A stretch of 27,345 nucleotides of DNA from Atkinsonella hypoxylon (taxonomy: Eukaryota; Ascomycota; Sordariomycetes; Hypocreales; Clavicipitaceae): positions 1 through 27,345 of the forward strand of contig JFHB01000303.1 in assembly GCA_000729835.1 (NCBI GenBank), read 5' to 3'. This document shows, one piece after another, positions 1 to 10,975 of this stretch. Every line of letters begins with the position of its first letter. Position 1 is the first letter of the stretch. The notes under the pieces were generated by a model. The model was not told where the DNA came from. It saw nothing but the letters and a program-made list of their open reading frames with translations, and did not search any database. A program made the translations under genes and the position numbers.

Positions 1-45
1 TGATTTTTTTTTTTTTTTTTTTTTTTTTTCAACAAAAAGACTTAC

Positions 46-1093
46 TTTGGAATGGTCTTATGTGGAGAATCAAGAATGGATAGGCATCCTAGAGCGCAAA
101 AGGCATAGGCGCCATGGGCCTCGAAGCCAGGTGCTGCTGACACTCCACCTTCGTAGGTTTGGCCTAGAGCATAGCATATCCCTTTAGATCCGGACTATTG
201 ATTCAAATACAATGAATGCATAGGCAAATGAATTGAAAGGCGCAATAATGTTACATTGAGGGGGTCCGAACATACATCTTCCTACCCATTCTGGAAGGCC
301 CCCAAAGAGCTCAGTATGTCCAGCACGGTATGCAGGCGAGTCGGGTGATAGATTGCGAGGAAGGTTCAGCAGCGAGATAATGACACTTGCGCAGTATGCC
401 CCTCTTGAGTATGTAGTTCCTTGTCAGCACATGATATGCCACGGAACCCCAGTCACGAACAAGAGGGAAATGGCTAAAGTGAACTTACCTTACATCCTCC
501 TCGCCACCAACGGCCATCTGGAAGCCCCCGTCTGGTTGCTTCAGTGAGCAGAGCCATTTCCACATGGTCCTCCTGTTGATGACCTCATATGCATGTTCCC
601 CGCCGACCAAGGCCAGTGACAAGACAGTTGCATACGTGGTGGCAAGATGAGAGGTCTGGCCGAAGCCTCCAGCGAAACCCCCCTCCTCATTCTGCATTGG
701 ACGTACAGTTTCGATGAGTCTGGAGCGATATTCAACGACATCTTCACCGAGAATGGACAATCCATTGAGAGACCAGTAGAAGATCCATGGCCGGCTCGGG
801 TCTGCAGCCTTGAACATGGATGGTAATATGCCAAGTTGCTTCTGCAGGAATTTCACATGGCGATCACGCAGCAGCGGGGGGATCCCATGAATGTTGCAGT
901 GACTGTGACCGTATCCTGCCAAGAACGGCGCACACGCTTCTATTGTCTCATCCTGTAGTTGTGAGCTGTCGGTGGCCAAAGCATCTCGGATCGGGGGATC
1001 TGATGTGAAGAGGCTGGGTATGACGGGAACTGAGGATGCGTCCCTTCGAGTATGCCGCTCCGTCGAAGACGCCATGCTCTCTGTGGCGGCCAT
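46..1093 (-). CDS. RAM1: Protein farnesyltransferase beta subunit, 5' part (runs off left edge)
   Basis: Catalytic beta subunit of CaaX farnesyltransferase, which moves farnesyl from farnesyl diphosphate to the CaaX cysteine of Ras, a-factor-type pheromones and similar proteins in the cytosol with the Ram2 alpha subunit. Exons read on the minus strand: 1093-489, 403-276 and 163-46; introns start GTAAGT, GTATGT and GTAAGT, and the third continues past position 1 through a poly-T tract (plus strand). The 283 visible residues carry the family's alpha-alpha barrel repeats: SHLATTYA near residue 150, GGFQMAVGGEEDVRGAYC around 190-206, QTYEGG after 245, then EAHGAYAF. By family knowledge the E-x-D-V-R and SHL positions lie near the CaaX carboxylate. 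The zinc ligands should lie further downstream, outside the window. I chose the ATG at 1093 because it has G at -3 and +4; an in-frame ATG at 1162 has poor context and would add 23 basic residues. Confidence 0.93.
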
Positions 1094-3424
1094 TGCTTTG
1101 ATGCTGTGACGCTTGAACACTGCTCTATGTCGGACGCGGGTGTGTCGAGACGACGCTCTCATAAGGACACCTCCTGTGCTGTCGAGAGCCGATGCGGAAA
1201 GGGGAGGAAAGAAGAGAGAAATTTCCCCTCCCAGCCCACCTAGACTAAATAACCTTGGGCAACATGTGTGTATCTTGTCTGTCTCTACTCTCTACGGAGT
1301 ATTCAGCTCTCCTTTTAGATGACGCAGTGGCCTCGTGTTACGTCAATGTCGAAAATTTGGGACCTGGCTGGGGAACAATACTTGAAATAAGCGCTAATGG
1401 GAAGCATTGTTGTTGCGATAATGTTGTCGGGAATTGGTCGGGTATCAATTTACTTGCGCAGGAAGCGTGGCTGCAGCTCAGAATTTCTTGACATTGGCAA
1501 TTGTTTTATGCCGACTTTGTCGTGACGGTTAGTCTTATCCTGCTCACCGTGAACTGGCCTTTTTATCGTGAATCTCGTTTTTTCCACGTAGTCGAGCGCT
1601 GGCGCTTTGTTCAATCAGCCGTGAGGCATGTGTGCTGCATGAATGATTGATTGATCTGGCTGGCGGTGGCGGGGCTAGTGGCTCACTCAGTGACCTCAGT
1701 GACCTCAGTTCAGGCATCTCAGAATAGACTAGCTGAGTGAGTTTCTCTCACCCATCATCATATCACTCAAAGTCATGAGTTCACGGTCTCACTTGCAGCA
1801 ACCTAAAAAATCAATGGATGCTGCAGCTGACATGAGATATTCAATGCAGATAGATTTTGATGACGCTGGAGGCTTTGTACTGCAAATTTTGTGCTTGTGA
1901 AATTTGAAAATTTTGAAGCTCGCAGTCATCGAGCACGTATTGGAGTGGAGCGTGGTCGCCTACCCTACAGGCGCAGCTATCAATTTACCTTAGGTATTCC
2001 GTACCTGGTAGGTAGTTGACGGTTGTCGAGGAGACTGCTGAAGCCACGATATGGATAGGAACGAGCGCGAGCTTTACTTCCCTTGATAATGTTTGAAGCA
2101 CCTGGAGGAGGCTCTTGGATGCTTCGACGCATAGTCACGCGTCTAATGTCTAATACCTTGAATGAAGATTGCCCACGCTGGCGTCAGCACTCGATACAAG
2201 CAGTTGTGTGCTAGCTAGGTTGGACCGTTATATCCTGGCCAGAATAACTTCCATCTCCCATGAAAGACTACAGCTGATTTCATATCCATCGCTGGGACGT
2301 AGAAGATACTTTGCGCTTCCTGACAGCTCAGCACGAGTTGCTTATTCACTAACTATAGCCAGTGTGCAGATGACACCGCCAACGAAAAGAATTTCCTCTT
2401 CCTCTTAACATTCTAGGAGTGCAAGATTCTTCCGACATCGAGTCTACGCTGGCAACAGTGCAACTTATCACGCAGCAACTTTACGAATTTACGAAAATGA
2501 CGCGATCAAATCTCTCCCCAGGAACCACGCGAAGGCCCGTGTCTAGGCGATCCTTGCTAGGGATAGCCTAGCTATTATGAACATTAATATAGCATCTGGT
2601 GATTGGCAACACCGAAGAAGTCCTTATGCTGCAAATTCTCTCGTCCCATATATCGTGGGCTAAGACATCAAACAGAACACGCCTGCAAGGGCTCCGTTAC
2701 GCCTCGATGTCAGCTAGGTAGGTTCCTAGGTTAACTACTAAATCAGATCATAATGAAATCGAGCTATAGGGTGGCTCGCTGCACTAAGTCCGGAGAAAGC
2801 TGCTCGCCCAGGTGGCAAGGAGAAAGGAAAAAAATCGACTGTACGGCTAAGGCTAGGTAGGTGAACCGCGATTGACAGCACAACTCAGACAAATAATGCT
2901 TGGTCGAGTCGACGGGGCTGTATTACAAAATCGCCCTGCTATGCGCAAATCAGGATTATCAAATGGCCTTTCCCGAGCATTTGTAGTGTTGCACTTAATT
3001 TGCGAGAAGCTGTGTAACAGAAATATTTTCCACGCCCGAAGTCGTGATTTGGGCGGCATTTTGCGAACTTGAACTAAAGCCATTTTTTGAGCACATGGTC
3101 CATGCAATAGGCAGGTCCGTGTGTTGCATGAAATGCCTCGTCTCTGTTAACATGCGGGCTGGGCAAAGCAGCCAAGATCAACACGAGCGAATGCTTGACA
3201 GGGCGTCGTAAGTCTGTGTCTGTTTCCTTGCGAAATTTGGAACAATTTGTTCCATAGGGTTCAACTAACATTGGGTTGGAAGAGCAGCTCACTGATCGCG
3301 AGCCGATCCGGAAACCGTAGAGGTGAACGGGAAATTGGATGAAAATGCCTCGCACTAATCGCTGCTGACTTGATGTTGTAATTCTATCGTCATGTCGTTG
3401 GCATGGGGGAACTCTTTCGATCCA

Positions 3425-3427
<3 letters not shown>

Positions 3428-3457
<30 letters not shown>
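3428..3457. repeat. Poly-A homopolymer tract, followed by a G-run
   Basis: About 30 consecutive A residues, followed about 35 bases later by a run of roughly 11 G residues near 3490-3500. It is one of many long A or T homopolymers in the window and no coding frame uses it. Exact length is unreliable because such runs are prone to sequencing error. Confidence 0.9.
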
Positions 3458-3460
<3 letters not shown>

Positions 3461-3820
3461 TCACGGCCCGCGGCGGGGTAAAGGAGGAGGGGGGGGGGGG
3501 GATGACCCGAGCCTCAATTGAAAGTTCCCCGCGTGCTGGTTCATACTCGACGCTTCCCAGCCTCAGCCATGTAGTCTTTTCGCCCAATAGAAATACTAAG
3601 GGTCATCAAGCCTTTGCTGACACCGTGAATGACCTGGGCAAAATGACGGAGACAGAAGTTGCCAACCGGTATGGACAAGAGGGCGCTCTTCCATAACTTT
3701 CCCTTGACCACGTAATAGTGGTCGAAAACGACAATGTGCGTAAACAGACGAGACGCATCATTCCCGAGCTAACGCCGAGTCCTTCAGAAAGGGAGGGAGC
3801 TGGGAAATGGCGGAACGGTC

Positions 3821-3855
3821 TCTTTCTGTCTCTTTCTGTCTCTTTCTTTCTCTTC
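3821..3855. repeat. Pyrimidine tandem repeat
   Basis: About three tandem copies of a ten-base TCTCTTTCTG-like unit, decaying into TTTCTCTTCC. This is simple-sequence DNA in the gene-sparse region. Confidence 0.8.
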
Positions 3856-4058
3856 CATGGCTCTGGTTTTCTTATTCCCTCAAGCTAGGTAGTGTACGGA
3901 GTAGGTCTGCCAGCGAATTTGTGGCTTTTAATGTCTCTTGCCCCAGTTAAATGCAGGGGTCAGCAGTGTTAGCTCGGATCTGGTGACGGATATCTGCGCG
4001 CGGAGCTTATTAATCTAATCGTCAATCATCTTATCAGAGGTTAGCCCCGCCTAGTACT

Positions 4059-4089
4059 TACCTAGGTACCTACCTACCTAGGTAGGTAG
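4059..4089. repeat. AGGTAGGT/ACCTACCT palindrome cluster
   Basis: Two nested palindromes: a 10-bp TACCTAGGTA at 4059-4068 and a perfect 20-bp palindrome at 4070-4089 centred on CCTAGG. The same core recurs elsewhere in intergenic DNA, at about 1985-2015, 2714-2731, 2850-2862, 3883-3910 and 22411-22429. It could be a protein-binding element or a short dispersed repeat; the function is unknown. Confidence 0.75.
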
Positions 4090-6590
4090 TATGTGTGTGG
4101 GCGCAAAGTGCACAGTGCGCATTACATGGCTGGGAGAAAAGATCAAACGAATCTGACACTGTTGGCCGACCGAGTCTGCAATGTTTCCCTTGCAATAAAA
4201 GAACAGCGCCTCAGAATACCAACAGTTATAGTTATGATGGATGGGCTTCTGGTTGTAGGATCCATATTTGCTTATTTCTATTCTCCTTGTTTATTCATGT
4301 TCCTCCTCATGGCAACCCTGTCGTGGGTAGAAGCCACTGTGCATCGGTCTCGTGCCATGCGCGTGGTTGGCAAAACAAGGGACACCCCGGCAAGTTGTAT
4401 TGGCCGTGGCAGGTTTGCAAAATAGTGTGGGTGCCTTGCTTGTCAGCACACTTTCTTCCATCTGCCACCCGCAATCTGTTTAAACAATGTCAAGGGAGCA
4501 ATATGGCCGGCCACTTGCAGGGAGTGTCTCCAATCGGTAGCAGGTGGCGATGCTGCTACTTCTCGTCACACAGAAATTCTGTGAAGGCTAAGGTATATAT
4601 ATCAACATTAGTATCCTCTACGGACGTAGGGGGTAACCAGTTATCTCGAGGATGAAATGATAATATATTAAACAGTGAACCGAAAACACAAATGGCTGCG
4701 GAGTGCTGCTGAGAGGAGCGGGATATGATTCGCCGATAATTATTTGTCTCAATAAGTGTGGGGAACCTACATAGTCCTGACAATCGTCAACGAACCACGA
4801 TTCGGGTCGCGTCACCCAAAGATCCAGTCACACCTTTTCAACAAAATCCCGTTGGTTGGAATGTGCAAGACATGGTGGCGCGTAATCGTTGCCCATATTA
4901 CGCTGGTCATACGGAGTACAGAACACCTGATTTGATAACGAACGGTCTCTATTCCGTATCAATCCTTTCTTCCCTCTGAGTGCATTCTGCGGGGACGGCG
5001 ACTGCTTTATATTGCAGCTGCGCCTTGATGATCGAGGTTAGGGCGTCAAGTGACTCTCTGCAGCGTGCATTGACGGCGCGCCATTTAAAAGAAAGATGAT
5101 ACGTATCATCGGTGGCTAAATTGCAGAACATGGGAACTTCCTTTCCCGTTCGTTCATTCGTTCGTTCGAGTGTCAAAGAGAAGCGCACCTGACATTCTGC
5201 ATTCTCCGGATGTACAAAAGAGATACTTCGTACACACGCGCAGCCATGCGCGCTTAGAGCTAGCTGTTGTGGCTATTCAGAAGTGCCGGAGAGGTATCTA
5301 CAGTTTTATGGGTCACGTAATCCAGTTGCTGCCTGCGCACTGTTCAAGGGAATAATAGGATGACACTGACGCGAGAGTCCTTATTAATATACTATGAACT
5401 ATTCCGTACTTCAATCCCCGATAGCGAAAAATATTGCAAAGTCCATGGCATGATGCCCTCGCAACTAGAGCTGGAGCCACATGCTGCGCTGGTGCATGCG
5501 TTCAGACGCATTTTGCCATCAAAAGATAGGGAGGGGAATCCTGGTGAGTAGGTGTGGTTGGTTCGTCAATAGATAGATACTGGAGAGCATGATGAACTGT
5601 GTGAGATGGATGGTTTGGGCACTGGCCCCCAGACCTTGTGTTGCGCGCCGGGCATCGTGAGGGTGGTTGGGTGGCAAGGTGGGTTATCATGCTCGAGCGG
5701 GATTGCCATGGTTGCATTGTATGATTGGCCTTCTCACTTCCTGGACGAGGTCACAATGACAGCTCTCATACGCTTTCGACCACGGGCGGGATAGCCACGC
5801 AGTTCGACACAGTGACGAACTGTTTTCTGCATTGTCGACCATGAGCTAGCTTCAACCACTACCATCAGCTCGTGCCTTCGGGAATCGAAGTCATATCCAC
5901 CCGCCCAGCCAGACTCCACGATGGACCAGGTATGGCCAAGCGGACCGTACTTATCGAGCTTGTATCGCGAATTCCGTTCGTATCGCTTGCAGCAAGGGAC
6001 CGGCTAGTGATGAACCGTACGGAGCACTGTACTATGCTAACTACGCCCCGGACGAAACAAATGAAGCTCGTCAACCCTGTTCGTGGGTTGAGGGGTTCAA
6101 TGTTGAGCGGCTTGGGAGCTCCCCATTCGCGCTCGACGGAGCAAGTCTGGATCGCTCTCCAGTTGCTCCACTTGCCTGCAGCTGCGCAGGCGCCCTCAGC
6201 AGCCACCATTGGCCAGGCTACACCATGCGGTCCGGGGCTGGACAACCTCACCGCCTCTTCAAACCCCTCCTCGCCGGTCCCTTCCCCATCCCGCTCGACA
6301 CATTCCTGATGCCCATGACAAAGAACAACCATTTTTGTCTGCCCGTCCTCTTGTCTCCTCTGTCGAATGCGCAGAGTCGACAGGGCCACGTCCAACGCCG
6401 CCAGGTCTCCGAAGGATCTCTCGACCACCGCTACTTTCCCCATCTTTCCTCTTCCATCTATCTTGGCTTCTTTTACTTACTTCGTACATCTGCTAAACAG
6501 GCGCTTCGCAAAAGAGCGGTGTCACCAGCTCGTTTCTACAATATCGCCAGCCTTCGCAACCAATTCTTTTGCCTTTACTTTTCCGTCAAC

Positions 6591-9143
6591 ATGACCCTCA
6601 ACTTCGTTCCCAACTGTGGGGGTGACGGTTTGCTTGATCTGTCCTTCGACCAGCAACATCGAGATCAGACTGCATATGCCTACGCCTTATCCTCGGCCAC
6701 TCAATCAAGTTCATTAGCTGCTTCGGGAATCATGACCAATACTCGATCTTGGGCCTTGCCGCTCGACATGTCATCCAATATTTCACAAGCTGCAGCCTCA
6801 ATAAGCTCACCTGAGGACCTGCAAGGCAGTTCACCACTGTCTCATGCCTCAAGTCCACATAGCCAACACTCAACGTTGCAACAATCACCCTTTGCCCCGA
6901 CAGCCAGTCCGTTGACCGACTGGACCTTGCAACAACCACAGCAACAGCAACAACAAGAACAACAACAACAACCACAGCAACAAGCCTCAGCACATCAACA
7001 GGTAGCAGCTCCAGATCTGGCTCACTTTATCCAGGACCAGGGCTTTGCCAGCTTCAATGCCTTCCCTCGTACTTTTCAACCCAATCCTCTCGACTATCTT
7101 CCGCCTACGACTCAAGCCGCTCTTCAAGCCAACTTATTAGGTTCACCATTCACCACGTTGGGTTCCATGGAAGAGACGACCCACGCAATGCATTGGGGCA
7201 ACAGCGGCATGGATAATTGGCATGATTTTCAGAATACGCTACAGATGGATGCTCTGAATCGACTGGACAACGTCGGAAGCAATTCGCCAAATGGAACTTA
7301 CTTGGAAGTCTTATCTCTTCCCTCGTCATCCGGTGAAGGTTGGGCTGTGGTTGATTGGAGACAACACGGGCTGGATCAGTTCCAGCAAGCTCAAAATGCC
7401 GCCATCTTCAACCCCGGCCAGACCCTTCATCTTCGAACTAATTCCGCTTCCTCTGAGGGAAGCAATTCGATGGAGTTCGGCTTCGAGGAAATTCATTTCC
7501 CATACTCTCCCGGCTCAGATGGTCATACGGATAGTTCCAATAGTAACAACCACCATTGCTTCGCTGGCGATGGACACAACCATAGTCACGACATGGTCAG
7601 TCCCACAACATCTGCATCCGTACCAATCAAAGTTGAGCCTTCAGCTATCCGTCACAGTCCCGGAAGTGGTGCCGGATCAGTGTCCCCCCATACTACGACG
7701 AATTCTCGCAGGAATTCAGGGCCTCGCAAGAGTCCCATTACAAAGGGCACCACAAAAACCATCATCCGTCGATCGTCTAATGGCAAAAAGGATGGCACTG
7801 TGGAGAAGAAGGTTGGCCGCAGAAAAGGCCCTCTTCTACCTGAGCAACGTAAGCAGGCAAGTGAAATTAGAAAGCTGAGGGCCTGCCTGCGCTGCAAGTT
7901 CCTGAAGAAGACTTGCGATAAAGGAGAGCCTTGTGCCGGCTGCCAGCCATCGCATGCTCGCCTTTGGCAGGTCCCTTGCACTCGCATTGATATCAAGGAT
8001 ATCGGTTATTTCATGAAGGATTGGAAGGCTGATTATCAGCAACATGCCGACCTGGGCATGTCTGTGTACAATGTCAAGGGTTTCTCATCCAAGGAGACCC
8101 TGATGTGGATCACCCACGGCTACGGATTCGCACTCCCTGTCATGGTTCGTGAGGTTTTTGTCGCAGATGAAGGATGCTTTGCTGTTGAATGGGTTGAATC
8201 TGGCATAGCCAATTCCGACCCTATTGACTTCGAGACCAAGACTGAAAAACTTGACGTTGGTGCTGAAGGCATTCGCCTGGACGCTCTTCAAGAATACCTC
8301 GACAAGCACGTGGATGGGCCATTTGAAGACTTCATCGACGACCACTTTGAGGGCACTCCTTTCATCACGGAGATTCTGAAGACCGCACATCGCTACTACA
8401 TCAAAGACAGAATGCCGGTCATCAAGAAGGCGCTTAAACTTGTGCTCGCTTACAATCTGACAATGCACATTACCATGGTCGAGAACCAAGGATCCGAAGT
8501 CAGCCTGGACGGTCAAATCGATGACGAAGACTCCAAATTCTATGGGCGCACGGTCGCACCTGTAATGATTAACTTTCAGATCAAGTGCGCGCTTGCTGAC
8601 ATGTGGCGCGAGCTTCAAAAGGATATTCTTGAAGAGCTATCGGCCTTGTACTCAGGCGTGTACAGCGGCGAAAAGATGAAGAACTGGCCTACTATCTTCA
8701 TGCTAGCTTCGATTCTTCTCGCCGTATGGGAGGAAATGCAGTTTGACTGCCATTACCGCGTTCCTGATTCCGCGGCAGTGAACAAGTTCTGCAGTGACAT
8801 GGAGACGACCCCTGTCGGAGTTATAGTAGGCCTTTTCCATGCCATCTCCCAGAAGCTTCCTTCCTTCACCGACTGGAACACTAGACAGCATGGACATCTC
8901 CTTCACAACAACATTTCTGTTTGCGAGGCTATGACCGAAGTTCGACAACATGTGATTAAGCACGGTAAGTCCGGATTGCTAGCTTTCGCTTGAGTATGTA
9001 CAATATCGAAGTGAATGACGGCTAACAGCGTTCCCTGTATAGAGTCTTATCTCCGCACCCGTAAGGAGACCAAGTTTGACCCGTATGATTTTGACTCTCT
9101 GTCGAATAAATTCCTATCAAAACTTGTCATTCGCGCAAATTAA
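6591..9143 (+). CDS. Glutamine-rich Zn2Cys6-type fungal transcription factor
   Basis: Likely nuclear sequence-specific regulator of 824 aa; the target is unknown. Exons 6591-8964 and 9043-9143; the 78-bp intron starts GTAAGT and ends TATAG, and the second exon supplies the last 33 residues. The N-terminal half is low-complexity: a Gln tract at about 114-134 encoded by CAA/CAG, Ser/Asn/His-rich stretches, then a basic segment at about 390-430 that may be a nuclear localisation signal. The Zn cluster is Cys432, 435, 442, 448, 451 and 463, i.e. CX2CX6CX5CX2CX11C; the final spacing is longer than the usual 6-9. It is followed by an ordered region of about 360 residues without a domain I can name. 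The ATG at 6591 has AAC before it; the frame stays open upstream to an ATG at 6225, but that part is pyrimidine-rich leader-like sequence. I recognise the type but not a named gene. Confidence 0.88.
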
Positions 9144-10975
9144 CAGTCGATGGCGATGTTTCAAGCGGCCTCTTTCCGCAAGCCTGTTTGGCTCGCAATT
9201 ACCAGGCACAGATTTGTTCAAGCGCGCCACCGCAGACTTGGTCGCTTTTTTTTTTTTTTTTTTTGAAGTTTCCTCGCCTCTTTTCTTCTTGTCACGGCTG
9301 GTCACCGTGCCACGACACGAAGTAACCTGCGACAACGGTGCAACGTGTTATGACTCTTGTAACGAATTACTTGCACGATTATACGACTGTTTCATTCATA
9401 TTTTCTTAGAACCACGATTCTTGACAGCTCGTAAAGAGGACGTCAAACTTGTCTCTGGTTTAAATAATAGTTTTTTTTTTTTTTGGCTCGCCGAAGCGTG
9501 GATGTTGCGTTGAAATGTATTTACTTTGTCTGACGTCGCATATGAATAGTTGAAAGACAATTATGAGCATGATGCGTGGTATTACAGGTTCGTGAAGATG
9601 AGTATCAAGATCGAAGTTTAGATGAAAAGCGCATGGAATGGTCTTCTTGAATGAAGCACAAGAGCACCATGTCGAGCGAATTTGCTGTATGTAATGGAAA
9701 TCTCTTATGATCAACGTCTTCGATATATCAAGAAAAAGTTGCTCATGAATATAACACGAGTGTCCTAGTTCGTGTGAGCGCATTGTGGACTGACAATGTT
9801 GCTCATGTCGTGATCAACGCCTCATAAATTCGCTCAACATTGTGGTCACGGCTTTAGCAGCCTTGCTAGTCTAGTCTACAATGCGGTCACTTAAAATTAG
9901 AGTACTAACTAGTGTTATAATCAATCAGAAGAGTTTTCCTCATACATATAAGACGTTGATCATCCGAAATTTCCATGGATACAACGATTTGACTCGTCCT
10001 GCCAGACTGGGTGGGGCTACTGTTACGGAGTAAAGATACGAATAACCTGCTGTTTTTGGAAATCCAGAGAGACTTGAGGTGCAGAAAAACCTCGAGCATG
10101 CCATCTGGAAGGGCCGTCGAACTTGGGAGGCGTCGATGCTCTAGACGACCCGGCGACGACCGAGTTCGCCTATGCCGCAACCCTAACCCTACAAACCCAT
10201 TCCTTCCGTCTACGGAGCAGCTCCTCCCCCAGAAGTGGAGCCAGTGGCAAGACCGGCCTCAACCGGACTTTTTCTTTTTCTTGTTGACATGTAGAACTAG
10301 GCCGCATGGCAAAGAGTGCAGTGGAGTAAGGCTAACTAACAGTCACGATTGTTGAAGTTGTCATGTTTTTCAGAGATGTAATTTCAGGGGGCATTGTCAC
10401 GGGTTTTCCATGCATCGTGTGCACGCAACAATCTTCCAGACAAAAGGCTAGAGTCGCTGAGTCAGCGTAGATGGTTCTAGTGATGCGAGGTTTGGACTGT
10501 AATAGTGGCAAGGCGCCACGCCACACGCCACACGCCACATGACTGCTTGACTAAGGATCCACCATTTGCTGCGATGAGGCCGCACGAGCTTAGCGGAAGT
10601 GCCGTGACGGAGAAATTCGTGCGGAGTTGTCTTCGACGTATCTGCTCCAAGGTTCAAGAGACCATGAAGGAAAGTTCTGTTCAAACGAGACTGCAACCGG
10701 GCGTTACTGCCTCAATTCGGCCCCACCGGGGACGCAACTATGCTGGAACGGTCTGTCACTGCGCCCCGCTCCCACCTGCCTCGCCCTGTTTGCCATCTGA
10801 CCACTCCAGCCACTACTTAAACGCTTTCCCCCCCGGTCGTCTCCCATCATCGAACTCTTTCCTCCTTCATACTTTTCCCCCATACACTTCGTCGCAAGAC
10901 CTCAGCGCCGACATCTTGACACCGTAACAACTGCTATTCGAGCAATACAGCGCGTCCAGCTTGGCAGAAGCAATC
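9144..10975. other. Intergenic region, regulator 3' side and polyubiquitin promoter
   Basis: No gene recognised in about 1.8 kb. It contains T-runs at about 9246-9264 and 9471-9484 downstream of the regulator, where they may lie in its 3' untranslated region. A two-copy CCCTAA-like sequence near 10180-10195 resembles telomeric repeat but is too short to matter. The last 200 bp before polyubiquitin are CT-rich, typical of a strongly expressed fungal promoter and leader. Confidence 0.6.
10670..10677. promoter_or_regulatory. Possible heat-shock element upstream of polyubiquitin
   Basis: GAAAGTTC matches the core of two inverted heat-shock-factor units (GAAnnTTC) about 300 bp before the polyubiquitin start. 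A flanking GAA and TTC lie nearby, but the three-unit array is not perfect. Polyubiquitin genes are commonly stress-induced, which makes the site plausible; a short match like this can occur by chance. Confidence 0.3.

Larger units (their letters stand above)
1094..6590. other. Long gene-sparse region between divergent RAM1 and the transcription factor
   Basis: I see no convincing gene in about 5.5 kb. Open frames are short, unlike known families, and often lack an ATG; the longest (4095-4655 plus, 186 codons) begins at GTG and reads like chance sequence. The stretch holds poly-A at 3428-3457, a G-run near 3490-3500, a TCTCTTTCTG tandem near 3821-3850, a short AGTGACCTC duplication near 1687-1710, and repeated AGGTAGGT/ACCTACCT motifs, densest at 4059-4089. 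The right part, from roughly 6400, is pyrimidine-rich and probably the promoter and leader of the downstream regulator. The left end holds the RAM1 promoter, pointing left. Confidence 0.6.

Noticed and set aside
4095..4655. Plus-strand open frame of 186 codons
   Set aside because: It begins at GTG rather than ATG, overlaps another open frame, has erratic Cys/Trp-rich composition and resembles no family.
5360..5551. 63-codon frame beginning MTLTRESLLIYYELF and ending at a GTGAGT donor-like site
   Set aside because: It looks somewhat protein-like, but I found no acceptor giving a continuing frame and no family match.
5865..6443. Minus-strand open frame of 192 codons upstream of the regulator
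   Set aside because: It lies antisense to the regulator's leader, has no recognisable domain and a composition expected of the complement of CT-rich leader DNA.
10180..10200. Telomere-like CCCTAACCCT
   Set aside because: Fewer than two full repeats, inside ordinary intergenic DNA; expected by chance.
10961..10975. Ubiquitin start moved five codons upstream
   Set aside because: The upstream codon is TTG; Met1 of ubiquitin at 10976 is invariant.
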